Assembly (NCBI GenBank): GCA_965199595.1
Contig: OZ241182.1
Location: forward strand, 2,170,001 to 2,234,000
DNA: 64,000 bases
Direction of reading: 5' to 3'
Origin: JBBROS01 sp965199595
GTDB taxonomy: Bacteria; Pseudomonadota; Alphaproteobacteria; Acetobacterales; Acetobacteraceae
The notes under the pieces are model-generated. The model searched no databases, had not been told where the DNA came from, and worked only from the letters and a program-made list of their open reading frames with translations. A program made the translations under genes and the position numbers. Below are positions 16,213-25,255 of this stretch, one piece after another (the first letter of the stretch is position 1; every line of letters begins with the position of its first letter).

Positions 16213-18024
16213 CTACGCGAGAGGCAGGCCTTCGACCGTGCCCTGGAGCGTGGTCGTGTAGTGATCGGCCCCGGTTGCGGTGCGCAACCGGTCCTCGTCG
16301 CCAAGGCTCAGCTCCGCCTGCCAGAGCCCGACCAGCAGCGGCACCCCCGGCGCCCGCTGCCGCAGCCGCCGCGCCAGGTAGCGCAGGCTGGAGAAGCTGC
16401 CGGACGCTTCCAGATACGACACGCAGATCATCGTGACGCCCTCGAGGTCCAGCCGCTCGATGGACCCGCGTGACACCGCGGCCTCCGACACCACCCGGGA
16501 CGAGACGCCGCGCCTGGCCAGCACCTGCGCCAGCATCGCGCACACCGCCTCGTCCAGCGGGCCGCGCGCCCCCACGCATAGCACCCGGCCTTCCACCGGC
16601 GTCGCGACGGTGGGGACATGGGCCTTGTCGGCGGTGTGTTCACCGTGTTCAGCCAGGTCCAGCACCACGGCGCCCAACCCATCCTGGATATGCTCCAGCT
16701 GGGCTTCGGTCAGCACGCCCCGCAGCGAATCATTCGCCGCCATCTGCAGGCCCGGCAGCGCCACCTGGTCGTAGTACTCGATCAGCGAACGGTCGCGCAG
16801 CAGCGTCTCCGCCTGGTCCAGCGCCTCGTCGGCATCGCCGGCCAGCATGCGCTGATAGAAGCTTTCGGCCGGGGTGAGCGCGGGCTTGTCGCCCAGCAGC
16901 ACGTCGATGAACTCCAGGTGCTTCACGTGCCGCCCCAGCACCACCAGGCACAGCGTCAGCGGCATCGACAGGATCAGCCCCACGGGCCCCCACAGCCAGG
17001 CCCAGAAGATCGCCGCCACCACCACCGACACCGGGGAAAGGCCGGTGCTGTGCCCATAGATCAGCGGCTCCAGCACCTGCCCGGCCAGCAGCTCCACCAC
17101 CACGAACATGCCGAAGGTGGCCGCCACCATGGTCCAGCCCGGGTCCACCGCGGCCGCCAGCATCATGGGCAGCGCCGCGCTGCCCACCGCGCCCACGTAG
17201 GGCACGAAGCGCAGCAGCGCCGCGATGATGCCGAACAGCGCCGGGCTGGGCACGCCGATGAAGAACAGCGCCGCGCCCACCACCAGCCCGAACCCGGCGT
17301 TCAGCGCCAGCTGCGTCAGGAAGTAGCGGCTCAGCCGGGCCGCCGCATCATCCAGCGCCGCGGTGGTCCGGTGCAGGTCGCTGGAGCCGAACAGGCGGAT
17401 CAGCCGGTCACGCAGATCCTCCATCTGCATCAGGATGAACACCGCGACCACCAGCATGATCCCCAGCGAGCCCAGCGGCCCCATGATCGGCATCGCCACC
17501 CGCTCGATGATCTCGAACGGTGTCGAGTCCGGCTGGTGCACCTCCACCGGGGTGGGCTTCACCGCATTGGGGTCCACGTTCTCCTTCGGCCTTTCGGCGG
17601 GCGCCGGCTGGTTGCGGCCCAGCGCATCGGCCATGCCCGCGACCTTCTTGTCGGCAAACGCCCGAACCGCGTCGATCTTCTTCTGCACGGTGTAGGAGTA
17701 CGCCGGCGCCTGGTTCGCCAGCTGCGCCACCTGCAGCCCGATCACGCCGCCCAGCACCACGATGATCCCCAGCGCCAGCACCACCGCCAGCAGCACGGAC
17801 GGCACCCGCCACAGGCCCAGGTGCCGCAGCCGCCCGACCAGCGGCGCCAGCACGAAGCTGAGCAGCACCGCCAGGGTGATGGGGATCATCACCTCCCGCG
17901 TGAAATACAGCGCCCCGATCACCGCCACCGCCACCGCGAGCGTCATCATGCTCTTCTGCGACGGGATCTCCGCCGGGGGCACCCGGTTCTTCAGGCTCGT
18001 GGGGCTGGCGACGGCCTCGGGCAT
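16213..18024 (-). CDS. AI-2E family transporter with C-terminal cytosolic domain
   Basis: A 603-residue protein. Residues about 25-390 hold roughly eight membrane spans of the AI-2E/PerM family, with FVPYVGAVGSAALPM and GQVLEPLIYGHSTGLSPV as family landmarks. A soluble insertion with KENVDPNAVKP sits between early helices. After residue 390 comes a helical linker and a C-terminal alpha/beta domain (about 495-603; RVLCVGARGPLDEAVCAML... SYLEASGSFSSLRYLARR) resembling the cobalamin-binding-like fold but without the DxHxxG cobalt-ligand motif. Family members export peptides or quorum signals or exchange ions; the substrate here is unknown. It is convergent with ccrM. Confidence 0.85.
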   Translation of the reverse strand: MPEAVASPTSLKNRVPPAEIPSQKSMMTLAVAVAVIGALYFTREVMIPITLAVLLSFVLAPLVGRLRHLGLWRVPSVLLAVVLALGIIVVLGGVIGLQVAQLANQAPAYSYTVQKKIDAVRAFADKKVAGMADALGRNQPAPAERPKENVDPNAVKPTPVEVHQPDSTPFEIIERVAMPIMGPLGSLGIMLVVAVFILMQMEDLRDRLIRLFGSSDLHRTTAALDDAAARLSRYFLTQLALNAGFGLVVGAALFFIGVPSPALFGIIAALLRFVPYVGAVGSAALPMMLAAAVDPGWTMVAATFGMFVVVELLAGQVLEPLIYGHSTGLSPVSVVVAAIFWAWLWGPVGLILSMPLTLCLVVLGRHVKHLEFIDVLLGDKPALTPAESFYQRMLAGDADEALDQAETLLRDRSLIEYYDQVALPGLQMAANDSLRGVLTEAQLEHIQDGLGAVVLDLAEHGEHTADKAHVPTVATPVEGRVLCVGARGPLDEAVCAMLAQVLARRGVSSRVVSEAAVSRGSIERLDLEGVTMICVSYLEASGSFSSLRYLARRLRQRAPGVPLLVGLWQAELSLGDEDRLRTATGADHYTTTLQGTVEGLPLA

Positions 18025-18115
18025 GTCGATCTCGAGCGGTGTCGTTCAGCGATTAGCATCAATGCTTTGGGCCGTCCCGCATTGAATTGTGGCGCCTGGA
18101 CGCGCAGAACACGGC

Positions 18116-19291
18116 ATGGCGGAACGCTTCGATGTGGTGGTGGTGGGCGCCGGGGCGGCCGGGCTGATGTGCGCCGCGGCGGCAGGCGCCCGCGGCCGCC
18201 GCGTGCTGCTGCTGGACCATGCGCAGCAGGCCGGCGCCAAGATCCTGATCTCCGGCGGCGGCCGCTGCAACTTCACCAACGAGCACGCGGCGCCCGACCG
18301 CTTCCTCTCGGCCAACCCGCGCTTCTGCGTCTCCGCCCTGCGGCGCTACACCGCGCAGGACTTCGTGGCCCTGGTGGAGAAGCACGGCATCGCCTACCAC
18401 GAGAAAACCCTCGGCCAACTGTTCTGCGACGGTTCGGCCCGGCAGATCGTCGACATGCTGCTGGCCGAATGCGCTGCCGCCGGCGTCGTGCTGCGACTGG
18501 GCACCCGCATCACGGAGGTGAGCCGGCCCGGCGCGTTCCAGGTGACGACGGAGAGCGGCATCTCCGAGGCCCCGGCCCTGGTGCTGGCCACCGGCGGCCT
18601 GTCGATCCCCAAGCTCGGCGCCACCGGCTTCGCGCATGACATGGCCCGGCGCTTCGGCCTGCCGCTCACCCCCATCCGCCCCGGACTGGTGCCGCTGGCC
18701 TTCCAGGGCGCAGACCTGGAGCTGATGCAGCCGCTGAGCGGCGTGGCGCTGCCGGTGGTCGCCCACGCCGGCCGCACGGCCTTCGCCGAGGCCATGCTGT
18801 TCACCCATCGCGGCCTGTCCGGCCCGGCGGTGCTGCAGGCCTCCTCGTACCTGGCGGTGAACGAGGCAATGGTGGTGGACATGCTGCCGGGCCAGGACGC
18901 GGCGGCGAGCCTGATCGAAGGCAAGCGCCGCCGGCCCCGGGTGGAGGCGCGCACGCTGCTGGGCGAGTTGCTGCCGCAGCGCCTGGCCGTGGCGCTGGCC
19001 GCCAGTCTGCCGCCGGTGCCGATGGCGGAGCAGCCGGACCGTGGTCTCCGCAGCCTGGGCGCGATGCTGAACGCCTGGCGCGTGCAGCCGAGCGGCACGG
19101 AGGGCTATGCGAAGGCCGAGGTCACGCTGGGCGGCATCGACACGCGCGCCCTGTCCTCCCAGACGATGGAGGCCCGTGACGTCCCCGGCCTGTTCGTGAT
19201 CGGCGAGGCGGTGGATGTCACGGGTTGGCTGGGCGGCTACAACTTCCAGTGGGCCTGGTCCAGCGGCTGGTGCGCCGGGCAGGCGGTCTGA
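18116..19291 (+). CDS. NAD(P)/FAD-dependent oxidoreductase, HI0933/BaiN family (TIGR03862-like)
   Basis: A 391-residue flavoprotein. The FAD-binding dinucleotide fold is FDVVVVGAGAAGLMCAAAA at the N-terminus, followed by GAKILISGGGRCNFTNE, the signature of the HI0933 family, and LATGGLSIPKLGATG near residue 165. The C-terminus FVIGEAVDVTGWLGGYNFQW rebuilds the FAD site. Reaction and substrate are unknown. The ATG at 18116 was chosen because it opens directly onto the Rossmann strand; an upstream ATG at 18089 would add nine residues. It is divergent from the AI-2E gene. Confidence 0.9.
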   Translation: MAERFDVVVVGAGAAGLMCAAAAGARGRRVLLLDHAQQAGAKILISGGGRCNFTNEHAAPDRFLSANPRFCVSALRRYTAQDFVALVEKHGIAYHEKTLGQLFCDGSARQIVDMLLAECAAAGVVLRLGTRITEVSRPGAFQVTTESGISEAPALVLATGGLSIPKLGATGFAHDMARRFGLPLTPIRPGLVPLAFQGADLELMQPLSGVALPVVAHAGRTAFAEAMLFTHRGLSGPAVLQASSYLAVNEAMVVDMLPGQDAAASLIEGKRRRPRVEARTLLGELLPQRLAVALAASLPPVPMAEQPDRGLRSLGAMLNAWRVQPSGTEGYAKAEVTLGGIDTRALSSQTMEARDVPGLFVIGEAVDVTGWLGGYNFQWAWSSGWCAGQAV

Positions 19292-19293
19292 CG

Positions 19294-20592
19294 CTACTCC
19301 GCCGGGCTCGGGGCCGTCGGCGCCCGCTCCAGCGATGAGTCGTGCTTGAGGGCCAGCACCACGAGGAACGCCACCGCCCCCAGCGCCGCGAGGCAGACCA
19401 GCCCGGCCTCGAACCCGCCGGTGCGGTCCTTCAGGTAGCCCATGATCGACGGCCCGACATAGCCGCTCACATTGCCCAGCGCGTTGATGATCGCGATGCC
19501 GCCCGCGGCCGCTGCGCCCGACAGGAAGGCGGTCGGCAGCGTCCAGAACACCGGCAGCGCGCCGTAGATGCCGAAGGCGGCGACGGACAGCGCCACCATC
19601 TTCAGCATGGGTGACGGCATCACGGTCGAGCCCGCCGTGCCCAGCACCGCCAGCGCCAGCGCGAACAGCAGGTGCCCCTTGCGCTCGTTCCGCCGGTCGC
19701 TGCTCATGCCCCATAGGATGCTGCCGCCGACCCCGACGATATAGGGGATGGCGGAGACCAGCAGCGTATCGGTGTTCGAAAGCCCGAACTGCTTCACGAT
19801 CTGCGGCAGGAAGAAGCTGGTGCCGTACAGGCAGGCCACGTTGCCGAAATACACCAGGCTGAGCGCCAGCACCTTCGGGTTCATGATGGCCTCCGCCACG
19901 CTGTAGTGCTTGGATGCCACGCGGGTCCGCTCCTCCTGCGCCAGGCGCCCGGCCAGCCAGCTGCGCTCCTCGTCGCTGAGCCAGGCCGCATCCGACGGGC
20001 GGTCCGTAAGGAAGCGCAGCACGAAGAACGCCACCAGCACCGCCGGCACTGCCTCGAACACGAACATCACCTGCCAGCCATGCAGGCCCCACAGCCCGTC
20101 AAAGCCCAGCAGATAGGAGGAGAGCGGCGCCCCCAGCACGCTGGAGAGCGGGATCGCCGCCATGAACAGCCCGGCGATGCGCGCGCGATAGGCGGACGGG
20201 AACCACAACATCATGTAGAAGATGATCCCCGGGAAGAACCCGGCCTCCGCCGCGCCCAGCAGGAACCGCACCACCAGGAAGCTCGTCTCCCCGGTCACGA
20301 AGGCCATGCCGCCGGAGATGATCCCCCAGCTGAACATGATGCGGGCGATCCACTTGCGGGCACCGAACCGCTCCAGCGCCAGATTGGACGGCACCTCGAA
20401 CAGGAAGTAGCTGAGAAAGAAGATGCCCGCCGCCTGACCATAGACAGTGGCCGAGATGCCGAGATCCTTGTTCATCGTCAGCGCCGCGAAGCTGAGGTTC
20501 ACGCGGTCGAGGAAGGCGATGAAGTAGCAAAGGATCAAGAACGGCACGAGCCGCCAGGCCACCTTGCTCATCGTGCGGGATTCAAGTTCCAT
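19294..20592 (-). CDS. MFS transporter, anion:cation symporter (ACS) family
   Basis: A 432-residue twelve-helix major facilitator. The first helix FLILCYFIAFLDRVNLSFA carries the D-R-x-N signature of the ACS group, which imports organic acids such as tartrate, phthalate, glucarate or hexuronates. FFLSYFLFEVPSNLALERFGARKW is the typical helix 2 to loop 2-3 region. The neighbours do not fix the substrate. D-tartrate dehydratase is encoded 25 kb away, but no direct link can be shown. Its stop is 2 bp from the convergent flavoprotein stop. Confidence 0.88.
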   Translation of the reverse strand: MELESRTMSKVAWRLVPFLILCYFIAFLDRVNLSFAALTMNKDLGISATVYGQAAGIFFLSYFLFEVPSNLALERFGARKWIARIMFSWGIISGGMAFVTGETSFLVVRFLLGAAEAGFFPGIIFYMMLWFPSAYRARIAGLFMAAIPLSSVLGAPLSSYLLGFDGLWGLHGWQVMFVFEAVPAVLVAFFVLRFLTDRPSDAAWLSDEERSWLAGRLAQEERTRVASKHYSVAEAIMNPKVLALSLVYFGNVACLYGTSFFLPQIVKQFGLSNTDTLLVSAIPYIVGVGGSILWGMSSDRRNERKGHLLFALALAVLGTAGSTVMPSPMLKMVALSVAAFGIYGALPVFWTLPTAFLSGAAAAGGIAIINALGNVSGYVGPSIMGYLKDRTGGFEAGLVCLAALGAVAFLVVLALKHDSSLERAPTAPSPAE

Positions 20593-20696
20593 GGACGGGC
20601 CCCCCAGGCCGGACGGCCTGCTTGATGCAGACGCTTCTGTGCGGAAGCCTTACGGGCCCGTCCTGGAATTGCAAGCCGTAACGGTGGCAGCCCGCC

Positions 20697-21047
20697 CTAT
20701 TTCAGCGGGTCGTGGCCCCAGTTCATCAGCGACTTGCGCCAACGGCTGTCGGTGACATCGCCTTCTGGGCGCTGCGCCATGTGCCGGTGCACGTAACCCA
20801 CAACCTTGCGCATGTCGGCCAGGTCGGCCTCCGTCAGATCCGCGGCCTTGCTGGCTTTGATCTCGAGGATGCGCTCGCCCATGTGGTGGCCGACGGACTC
20901 GCCGGGCCCGTCCGCGTCCTTGCGCCCGCCGCCGGGCAGCATGCCGACGGAGCGGCTGTCCTCCGTGCCCAGCCACTTGCGCAGCGCCGCCGGCGTCATG
21001 TTCACGGCATCCTTGAACGCCTGCAGGGTGGTGTCCCGGTCGGTCAT
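20697..21047 (-). CDS. DUF3140 domain-containing protein
   Basis: A 116-residue hydrophilic protein. The pattern AFKDAVNMTPAALRKWLGTEDS near the start, GESVGHHMGERILEI in the middle and DMRKVVGYVHRHMAQRP near the end fits DUF3140, a small family of unknown function. It is coupled to the DUF5872 gene by a 4-bp overlap. The repeated HMG and MRKVVGYVHRH segments look helical and basic, so nucleic-acid contact is possible but unproven. No signal peptide or membrane segment. Confidence 0.82.
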   Translation of the reverse strand: MTDRDTTLQAFKDAVNMTPAALRKWLGTEDSRSVGMLPGGGRKDADGPGESVGHHMGERILEIKASKAADLTEADLADMRKVVGYVHRHMAQRPEGDVTDSRWRKSLMNWGHDPLK

Positions 21048-21538
21048 CGCAGCGCCTCCAGCAGTTCGGACTTCTTCATCTTCGAACGCCCGGCGATCCC
21101 GGCCTCGGCAGCTTTCTGCTTCAGGGCCACGACGCTCAGCGTCTCCAGCCGGGCCGCGGCGGTCTTGGCCGCGACATCCCTGGGCTGGGCGGAGAACTGG
21201 TGGCCCTTGGCGGTGTCCGCCCGCTTCTTTGCCGTCGTCCGCTTATACTCGGCATCGCTCAGCGACTCACGGGCCGCCTTCGGCAGGTAGCGCTCCCCGG
21301 TCTTGCCGCTCTCCTTGCCGGATTTGGTGCCCCACTCCTCATGGGTCCACTCCGCCAGATGGTTGTCGGCGGACTTCTCGCCCTTGTATTGGCCGCCGGC
21401 CGCCTTGTACTCGTGCACCGCAAGCTGCGCCTTGCGGGCGGACCATTGCCCGGCCTCCCCGCCCTTGTCGCCGGCCATCACCTTCGCCTTGACCTTCTCC
21501 CACAGCTTGGGATCGGCCTTCTCCGCTGTCGCTGCCAC
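21044..21538 (-). CDS. DUF5872 protein with Rho N-terminal-like helix-extension-helix tail
   Basis: A 164-residue, strongly basic, Lys/Ala-rich protein. Residues about 1-105 match DUF5872 by pattern (LWEKVKAKVMAGDKGGEAGQ, then WSARKAQLAVHEYKAAGG, and WTHEEWGTKSGK). The C-terminal 35 residues (LSVVALKQKAAEAGIAGRSK, then MKKSELLEAL) look like the Rho_N/SAP-type nucleic-acid-binding helix pair. It precedes and overlaps the DUF3140 gene by 4 bp, so the two are one translational unit. Function unknown; DNA binding is a reasonable inference. Confidence 0.8.
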   Translation of the reverse strand: MAATAEKADPKLWEKVKAKVMAGDKGGEAGQWSARKAQLAVHEYKAAGGQYKGEKSADNHLAEWTHEEWGTKSGKESGKTGERYLPKAARESLSDAEYKRTTAKKRADTAKGHQFSAQPRDVAAKTAAARLETLSVVALKQKAAEAGIAGRSKMKKSELLEALR

Positions 21539-21621
21539 CGTTCTGCTCCCTCTGCCTGTCTGGCGAACGCTGATGCGTTCCCCCGGTTGCCAAGCAGGAC
21601 GTCATGGTCTCGGATGGCACG

Positions 21622-22602
21622 ATGAGCATCCTCATCACCGGCGCTGCCGGTTTCGTTGGGCTGAACGTGGCCGAGCACCTGCTCACCGCCGGCCGCACCG
21701 TCATTGCCATGGACCAGATCCCGCTGCCCGCCCGGGCGCAGCACACGTTCGCCGGGCTGCCGGGCCGCCTGGTGATCAGCGGCGGCAGCATCCTCTCGGC
21801 CAGCGACCTGGATCGCGCGCTGACGCTGGAGCCGGTCGAGGCGGTGATCCATTGCGCCGTGGTCACCGCCGGGCCGGAACGGGAGAAGCGGGACCCCGAG
21901 GGCATCGTCGCGGTGAACGTGCAGGGCGCCGTGGCGACCCTGGCCGCCGCGGCCCGCGCCGGGGTGCACCGCTTCATCTATCCAAGTTCCGGCGCCATCT
22001 ACGGCACCAGCGCCGCCGGGCTCGACGTGGTGCCGGAGGATCTCGCGCCCAAGCCGGCGATGATCTACGGCATGACCAAGCTGGCCTGCGAGCTGCTGCT
22101 GCCGCGCATCGCGGCGGTGCAGGGCATCAGCTTCGCCGGCGCACGCCTGGCCGGCGTGTACGGCCCCTGGGAATACGACACGGGCGCGCGTGACACCCTT
22201 TCCGCCATGCTGAGCGCGACCACCCTGGCCGCGGAGGACCAGACCGCAATCCTGAGCCCGGCGGGCCGCGGCGACTTCTGCTATTCGCGCGACATCGCCG
22301 CCGGCCTGGTCGCCCTCGCCGACGCCCCGGCGCTGAACCAGGTGTTCTACAATCTCGGGTCCGGCCAGTCCCTCAGCATCGAGGACTGGTGCGTGGCGCT
22401 GCAGCAGGAACACCCGGAGTTCCGCTGGCGCTTCGCCGCGGAGGGCGAGACGCCGAACACCATCACCCACATCGCATTCGACCGCGGCGGCTTCGACATC
22501 GCGGCCATCAAACGGGACACCGGGTTCGTCCCGGCATTCTCGTTCAATGCCGCGGCGAAGGACTACCTGGCCTGGCTCTATCGGTCGTCGTCATCCGCAT
22601 AG
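21622..22602 (+). CDS. NAD-dependent epimerase/dehydratase family protein
   Basis: A 326-residue extended SDR of the nucleotide-sugar epimerase kind. The NAD-binding motif is ILITGAAGFVGLNVAEHLL at the N-terminus; the active-site serine region is YPSSGAIYG (about residues 121-129); and YGMTKLACE (about 149-157) supplies the Tyr-x3-Lys pair. GARLAGVYGPWE and RGDFCYSRDIAAGL are standard substrate-side motifs. The substrate cannot be fixed. The ATG at 21622 starts directly at the Rossmann fold; 21604 is an upstream alternative. The 3' end overlaps the convergent der gene by 25 bp. Confidence 0.87.
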   Translation: MSILITGAAGFVGLNVAEHLLTAGRTVIAMDQIPLPARAQHTFAGLPGRLVISGGSILSASDLDRALTLEPVEAVIHCAVVTAGPEREKRDPEGIVAVNVQGAVATLAAAARAGVHRFIYPSSGAIYGTSAAGLDVVPEDLAPKPAMIYGMTKLACELLLPRIAAVQGISFAGARLAGVYGPWEYDTGARDTLSAMLSATTLAAEDQTAILSPAGRGDFCYSRDIAAGLVALADAPALNQVFYNLGSGQSLSIEDWCVALQQEHPEFRWRFAAEGETPNTITHIAFDRGGFDIAAIKRDTGFVPAFSFNAAAKDYLAWLYRSSSSA

Positions 22603-23921
22603 GGGTTCGTGGTGCCGCGCAGCAGCAGGCGGATCGGCACGCCAGGCAGCGCGAACTCGTCGCGCAGGCTGTTGACGAGGTAGCGGGTGTAGTCGTCCGG
22701 CGTCTGCTCCGCCCGCGTGCCGAAGACGATGAAGGTGGGCGGCCGGGCCTTGGCCTGCGTCACGTAACGCAGCTTCAGCCGGCGTCCCTCCACCAGCGGC
22801 GGCGCATGGCGGTCCAGCGCGTCCATGAACCAGCGGTTCAGCGCCCCGGTGCCGACGCGCTTGTTCCACACGTCATGCGCCGCGCGGATCGCCGGCAGCA
22901 GCCGGTCCACGCCATGCCCGGTCAGCCCCGACATGGTGACCACCGGGATGCCCTTCACCTGGGACATGCCGCTCTCGAGCCGGTCGCAGATCAGCTTCTT
23001 GGTCGCGGTGCGGTCCGCCACCGCGTCCCACTTGTTCAAGGCCAGCACACAGGCCCGGCCCTCGCGCTCGATCAGCCGGCCGATCTGCAGGTCCTGCTCG
23101 TGCAATCCCTCGACCGCGTCGATGCACAGCACCACCACCTCGGCCATCTTCAACGCCTCGATGCTGGCGCTGACCGACATCTTCTCCAACGACTGCTCGA
23201 TCCGCGCCTTCTTGCGCAGCCCCGCGGTGTCCACCAGCTCGATCGGACCCACGGCATCGGCAAAGGTCACCGCCACGGCATCGCGCGTCAGGCCCGGCTC
23301 CGGCCCGGTGATCATCCGCTCCTCGCCCAGCATCCGGTTCAGCAGCGTGCTCTTGCCGGCATTGGGCCGCCCGACGATGGCGAGCTTCAGCGGCTTCGGC
23401 TCCTCGGGGTCCTCCGCATCCTGCTCCGGCAGCCGGTCGGCGATCTCGGTCATCAGGTCCGACAGACCCTCGCCATGCTCGGCCGACATCGCGACCGGCG
23501 TGCCGAGACCCAGGCTGTAGGCCTCCAGCGCCGCCGAAGCGCCCTGCCGGCCCTCGGCCTTGTTCGCCACCAGCAGCACGGGACGCCCCTGCCGCCGCAG
23601 CCACGTGGCGAAGTGTTCATCGGCTGGAGTGATGCCGGTGCGGACATCGACCACGAACACGATCAGGTCCGCCTGCGCCACCGCGGCTTCGGAGGAGGCG
23701 CGCATCCGCCCGCTCAGGCTCTCGGGCGCCGACTCCTCCAGCCCGGCCGTGTCGATCAGCCGCACCCGCTTGCCGCGCAGCAGCGCCTCCGCGTCCTTGC
23801 GGTCCCGCGTGACGCCCGGGATGTCGGAGACCAGGGCAGACCGCCGCCCCGCCAGCTTGTTGAACAGCGTGCTCTTGCCGACATTCGGCCGCCCGGCGAT
23901 GACGACGACCGGAAGCTTCAC
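22578..23921 (-). CDS. der: Ribosome biogenesis GTPase Der (EngA)
   Basis: A 447-residue protein with two tandem GTPase domains and a KH-like C-terminus, the defining layout of Der, which is needed for 50S subunit maturation. Domain 1 begins VVIAGRPNVGKSTLFNKLAG, with DTAGLEES as G3; domain 2 begins LAIVGRPNAGKSTLLNRMLG (about residue 180), with DTAGLRKK and NKWDAV (G4). The C-terminal KH domain (about 355-440) reads KLRYVTQAKARPPTFIVFG. It is the last gene of a YfgM-like/bamB/der operon and overlaps bamB by 4 bp, an arrangement also known in other proteobacteria. Confidence 0.97.
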   Translation of the reverse strand: MKLPVVVIAGRPNVGKSTLFNKLAGRRSALVSDIPGVTRDRKDAEALLRGKRVRLIDTAGLEESAPESLSGRMRASSEAAVAQADLIVFVVDVRTGITPADEHFATWLRRQGRPVLLVANKAEGRQGASAALEAYSLGLGTPVAMSAEHGEGLSDLMTEIADRLPEQDAEDPEEPKPLKLAIVGRPNAGKSTLLNRMLGEERMITGPEPGLTRDAVAVTFADAVGPIELVDTAGLRKKARIEQSLEKMSVSASIEALKMAEVVVLCIDAVEGLHEQDLQIGRLIEREGRACVLALNKWDAVADRTATKKLICDRLESGMSQVKGIPVVTMSGLTGHGVDRLLPAIRAAHDVWNKRVGTGALNRWFMDALDRHAPPLVEGRRLKLRYVTQAKARPPTFIVFGTRAEQTPDDYTRYLVNSLRDEFALPGVPIRLLLRGTTNPYADDDDR

Positions 23922-25255
23922 CGGAACGCCTGCAGGGAGCCGTCATCGGTCACCAGCAGCAAGGTGCCGGCCGCGGCCACCGGCGCCAGGGAGGCAGCGT
24001 CCTTCAGAACGATCTTGCCGATCATCCGCCCGGTCAGCGGATCAATCGAGACCGCCTCGCTGTTGCTGCCGGCCAGGATCAGCTTGCTGCCGGCCATCAC
24101 CGGACCGGTCCAGAACAGCGGGTCCCGCCGCTTCTCCGGGTCATCGTAGCGCGGCAGGTCCGTGACCCAGCGCACCCGCCCATCCTCACGCCCGATCGCC
24201 GCCAGCGCCTGGTCCGCGGTCTGCACGAACAACCAGTCCCCGGCGAGCCAGGGCGTCTGGATGCCGCCCGCCTCCCGCTCCCACAACCGCCGGCCGGACC
24301 GCAGGTCCAGACTGACCAGCAGCCCGCCGCCGCCAATGGCATAGACCCGGCCACGATCGATCACCGGCAGCGCCCGGATGCCGGACAGATCCGTCAAGGT
24401 CCCACGCCCGCGCGCGGAGGCAAGGCTGTCCGACCAGGCCAGCGCGCCGCTATCGGCCCGCAGCGCCGCCAGGTCGCCGGAGCCGAACCCGGCCACGATG
24501 ATCCCATCGCTGTACGCCGGCGCCGCCTGCCCCAGCAGCGTGGTGGCCGCCGCGGCGGCCTGATAGCTCCACTGCCGGTCACCGTTGCCCGAGGAGAACG
24601 CCTGCAACCGGTCATCCAGCGTCAGCACCACCAGCCGGCCATCCGCGATGGTCGCGGCGGAGCGGGCCGGCGAACCCAGCGGCTTGCGCCAGCGGATTGC
24701 ACCAGTGCCGGCATCGAGCGCCAGGATCTCGGCGCGCCCGGTGGTGGCATAGACGGTGCCGGCCGGCCCGCCCTCGGGGCCCCAGGAGACGCCGCCGCCC
24801 ACATTGGTGCTGCGATCCTTGTCCGCCTGCGTGTCCGTGCGCCACAGCCGGCTGCCGGTATCCATGGTGAACAGCGCCACCATCCCGTCGCTGTCGATGG
24901 TCGCGACCCGGCCGTTGAACACGATGGGCTGTCCGGTGATCTTCTGGCGGTAGCCGCCGCCCTCGCCGATCGACACGCGCCAGGCCGGGTTGAAGGCACC
25001 GACGGCGACGTTGCCGACCGTGTGGGTCGGGCCGCCGCCGGGCTGCGGCCAAAGCGGGTTGGGCGTGGGGGGCGGCAGCACGATCTGGCGCGTGTCCGCC
25101 GCGTCGATCTCGAGGCCACGACGGACCGCCACCACGGCTTCGCGCTTGCCGGGGAGCTTGTCCTTGGTGTCGCTGAAGATGTCGTCGAGCAAGCTGCAAC
25201 CGCCGATTGCGAGCGGCAGCAGCAGCGCGGCCCGGCGCTTCATCGGGCTGATCAT
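23918..25255 (-). CDS. bamB: Outer membrane protein assembly lipoprotein BamB-like (PQQ beta-propeller)
   Basis: A 445-residue lipoprotein. The signal peptide ends in the lipobox IGGC (Cys about residue 20), and the remainder is a propeller of PQQ-like repeats (GSRLWRTDTQ, GAIRWRKPLG, GALAWSDSLA, GRRLWEREAGG, GRVRWVTDL). BamB scaffolds the BAM complex that inserts outer-membrane beta-barrels. Position directly upstream of der and downstream of a YfgM-like gene, with 4-bp overlaps on both sides, matches the conserved yfgM-bamB-der order. Confidence 0.9.
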   Translation of the reverse strand: MISPMKRRAALLLPLAIGGCSLLDDIFSDTKDKLPGKREAVVAVRRGLEIDAADTRQIVLPPPTPNPLWPQPGGGPTHTVGNVAVGAFNPAWRVSIGEGGGYRQKITGQPIVFNGRVATIDSDGMVALFTMDTGSRLWRTDTQADKDRSTNVGGGVSWGPEGGPAGTVYATTGRAEILALDAGTGAIRWRKPLGSPARSAATIADGRLVVLTLDDRLQAFSSGNGDRQWSYQAAAAATTLLGQAAPAYSDGIIVAGFGSGDLAALRADSGALAWSDSLASARGRGTLTDLSGIRALPVIDRGRVYAIGGGGLLVSLDLRSGRRLWEREAGGIQTPWLAGDWLFVQTADQALAAIGREDGRVRWVTDLPRYDDPEKRRDPLFWTGPVMAGSKLILAGSNSEAVSIDPLTGRMIGKIVLKDAASLAPVAAAGTLLLVTDDGSLQAFR

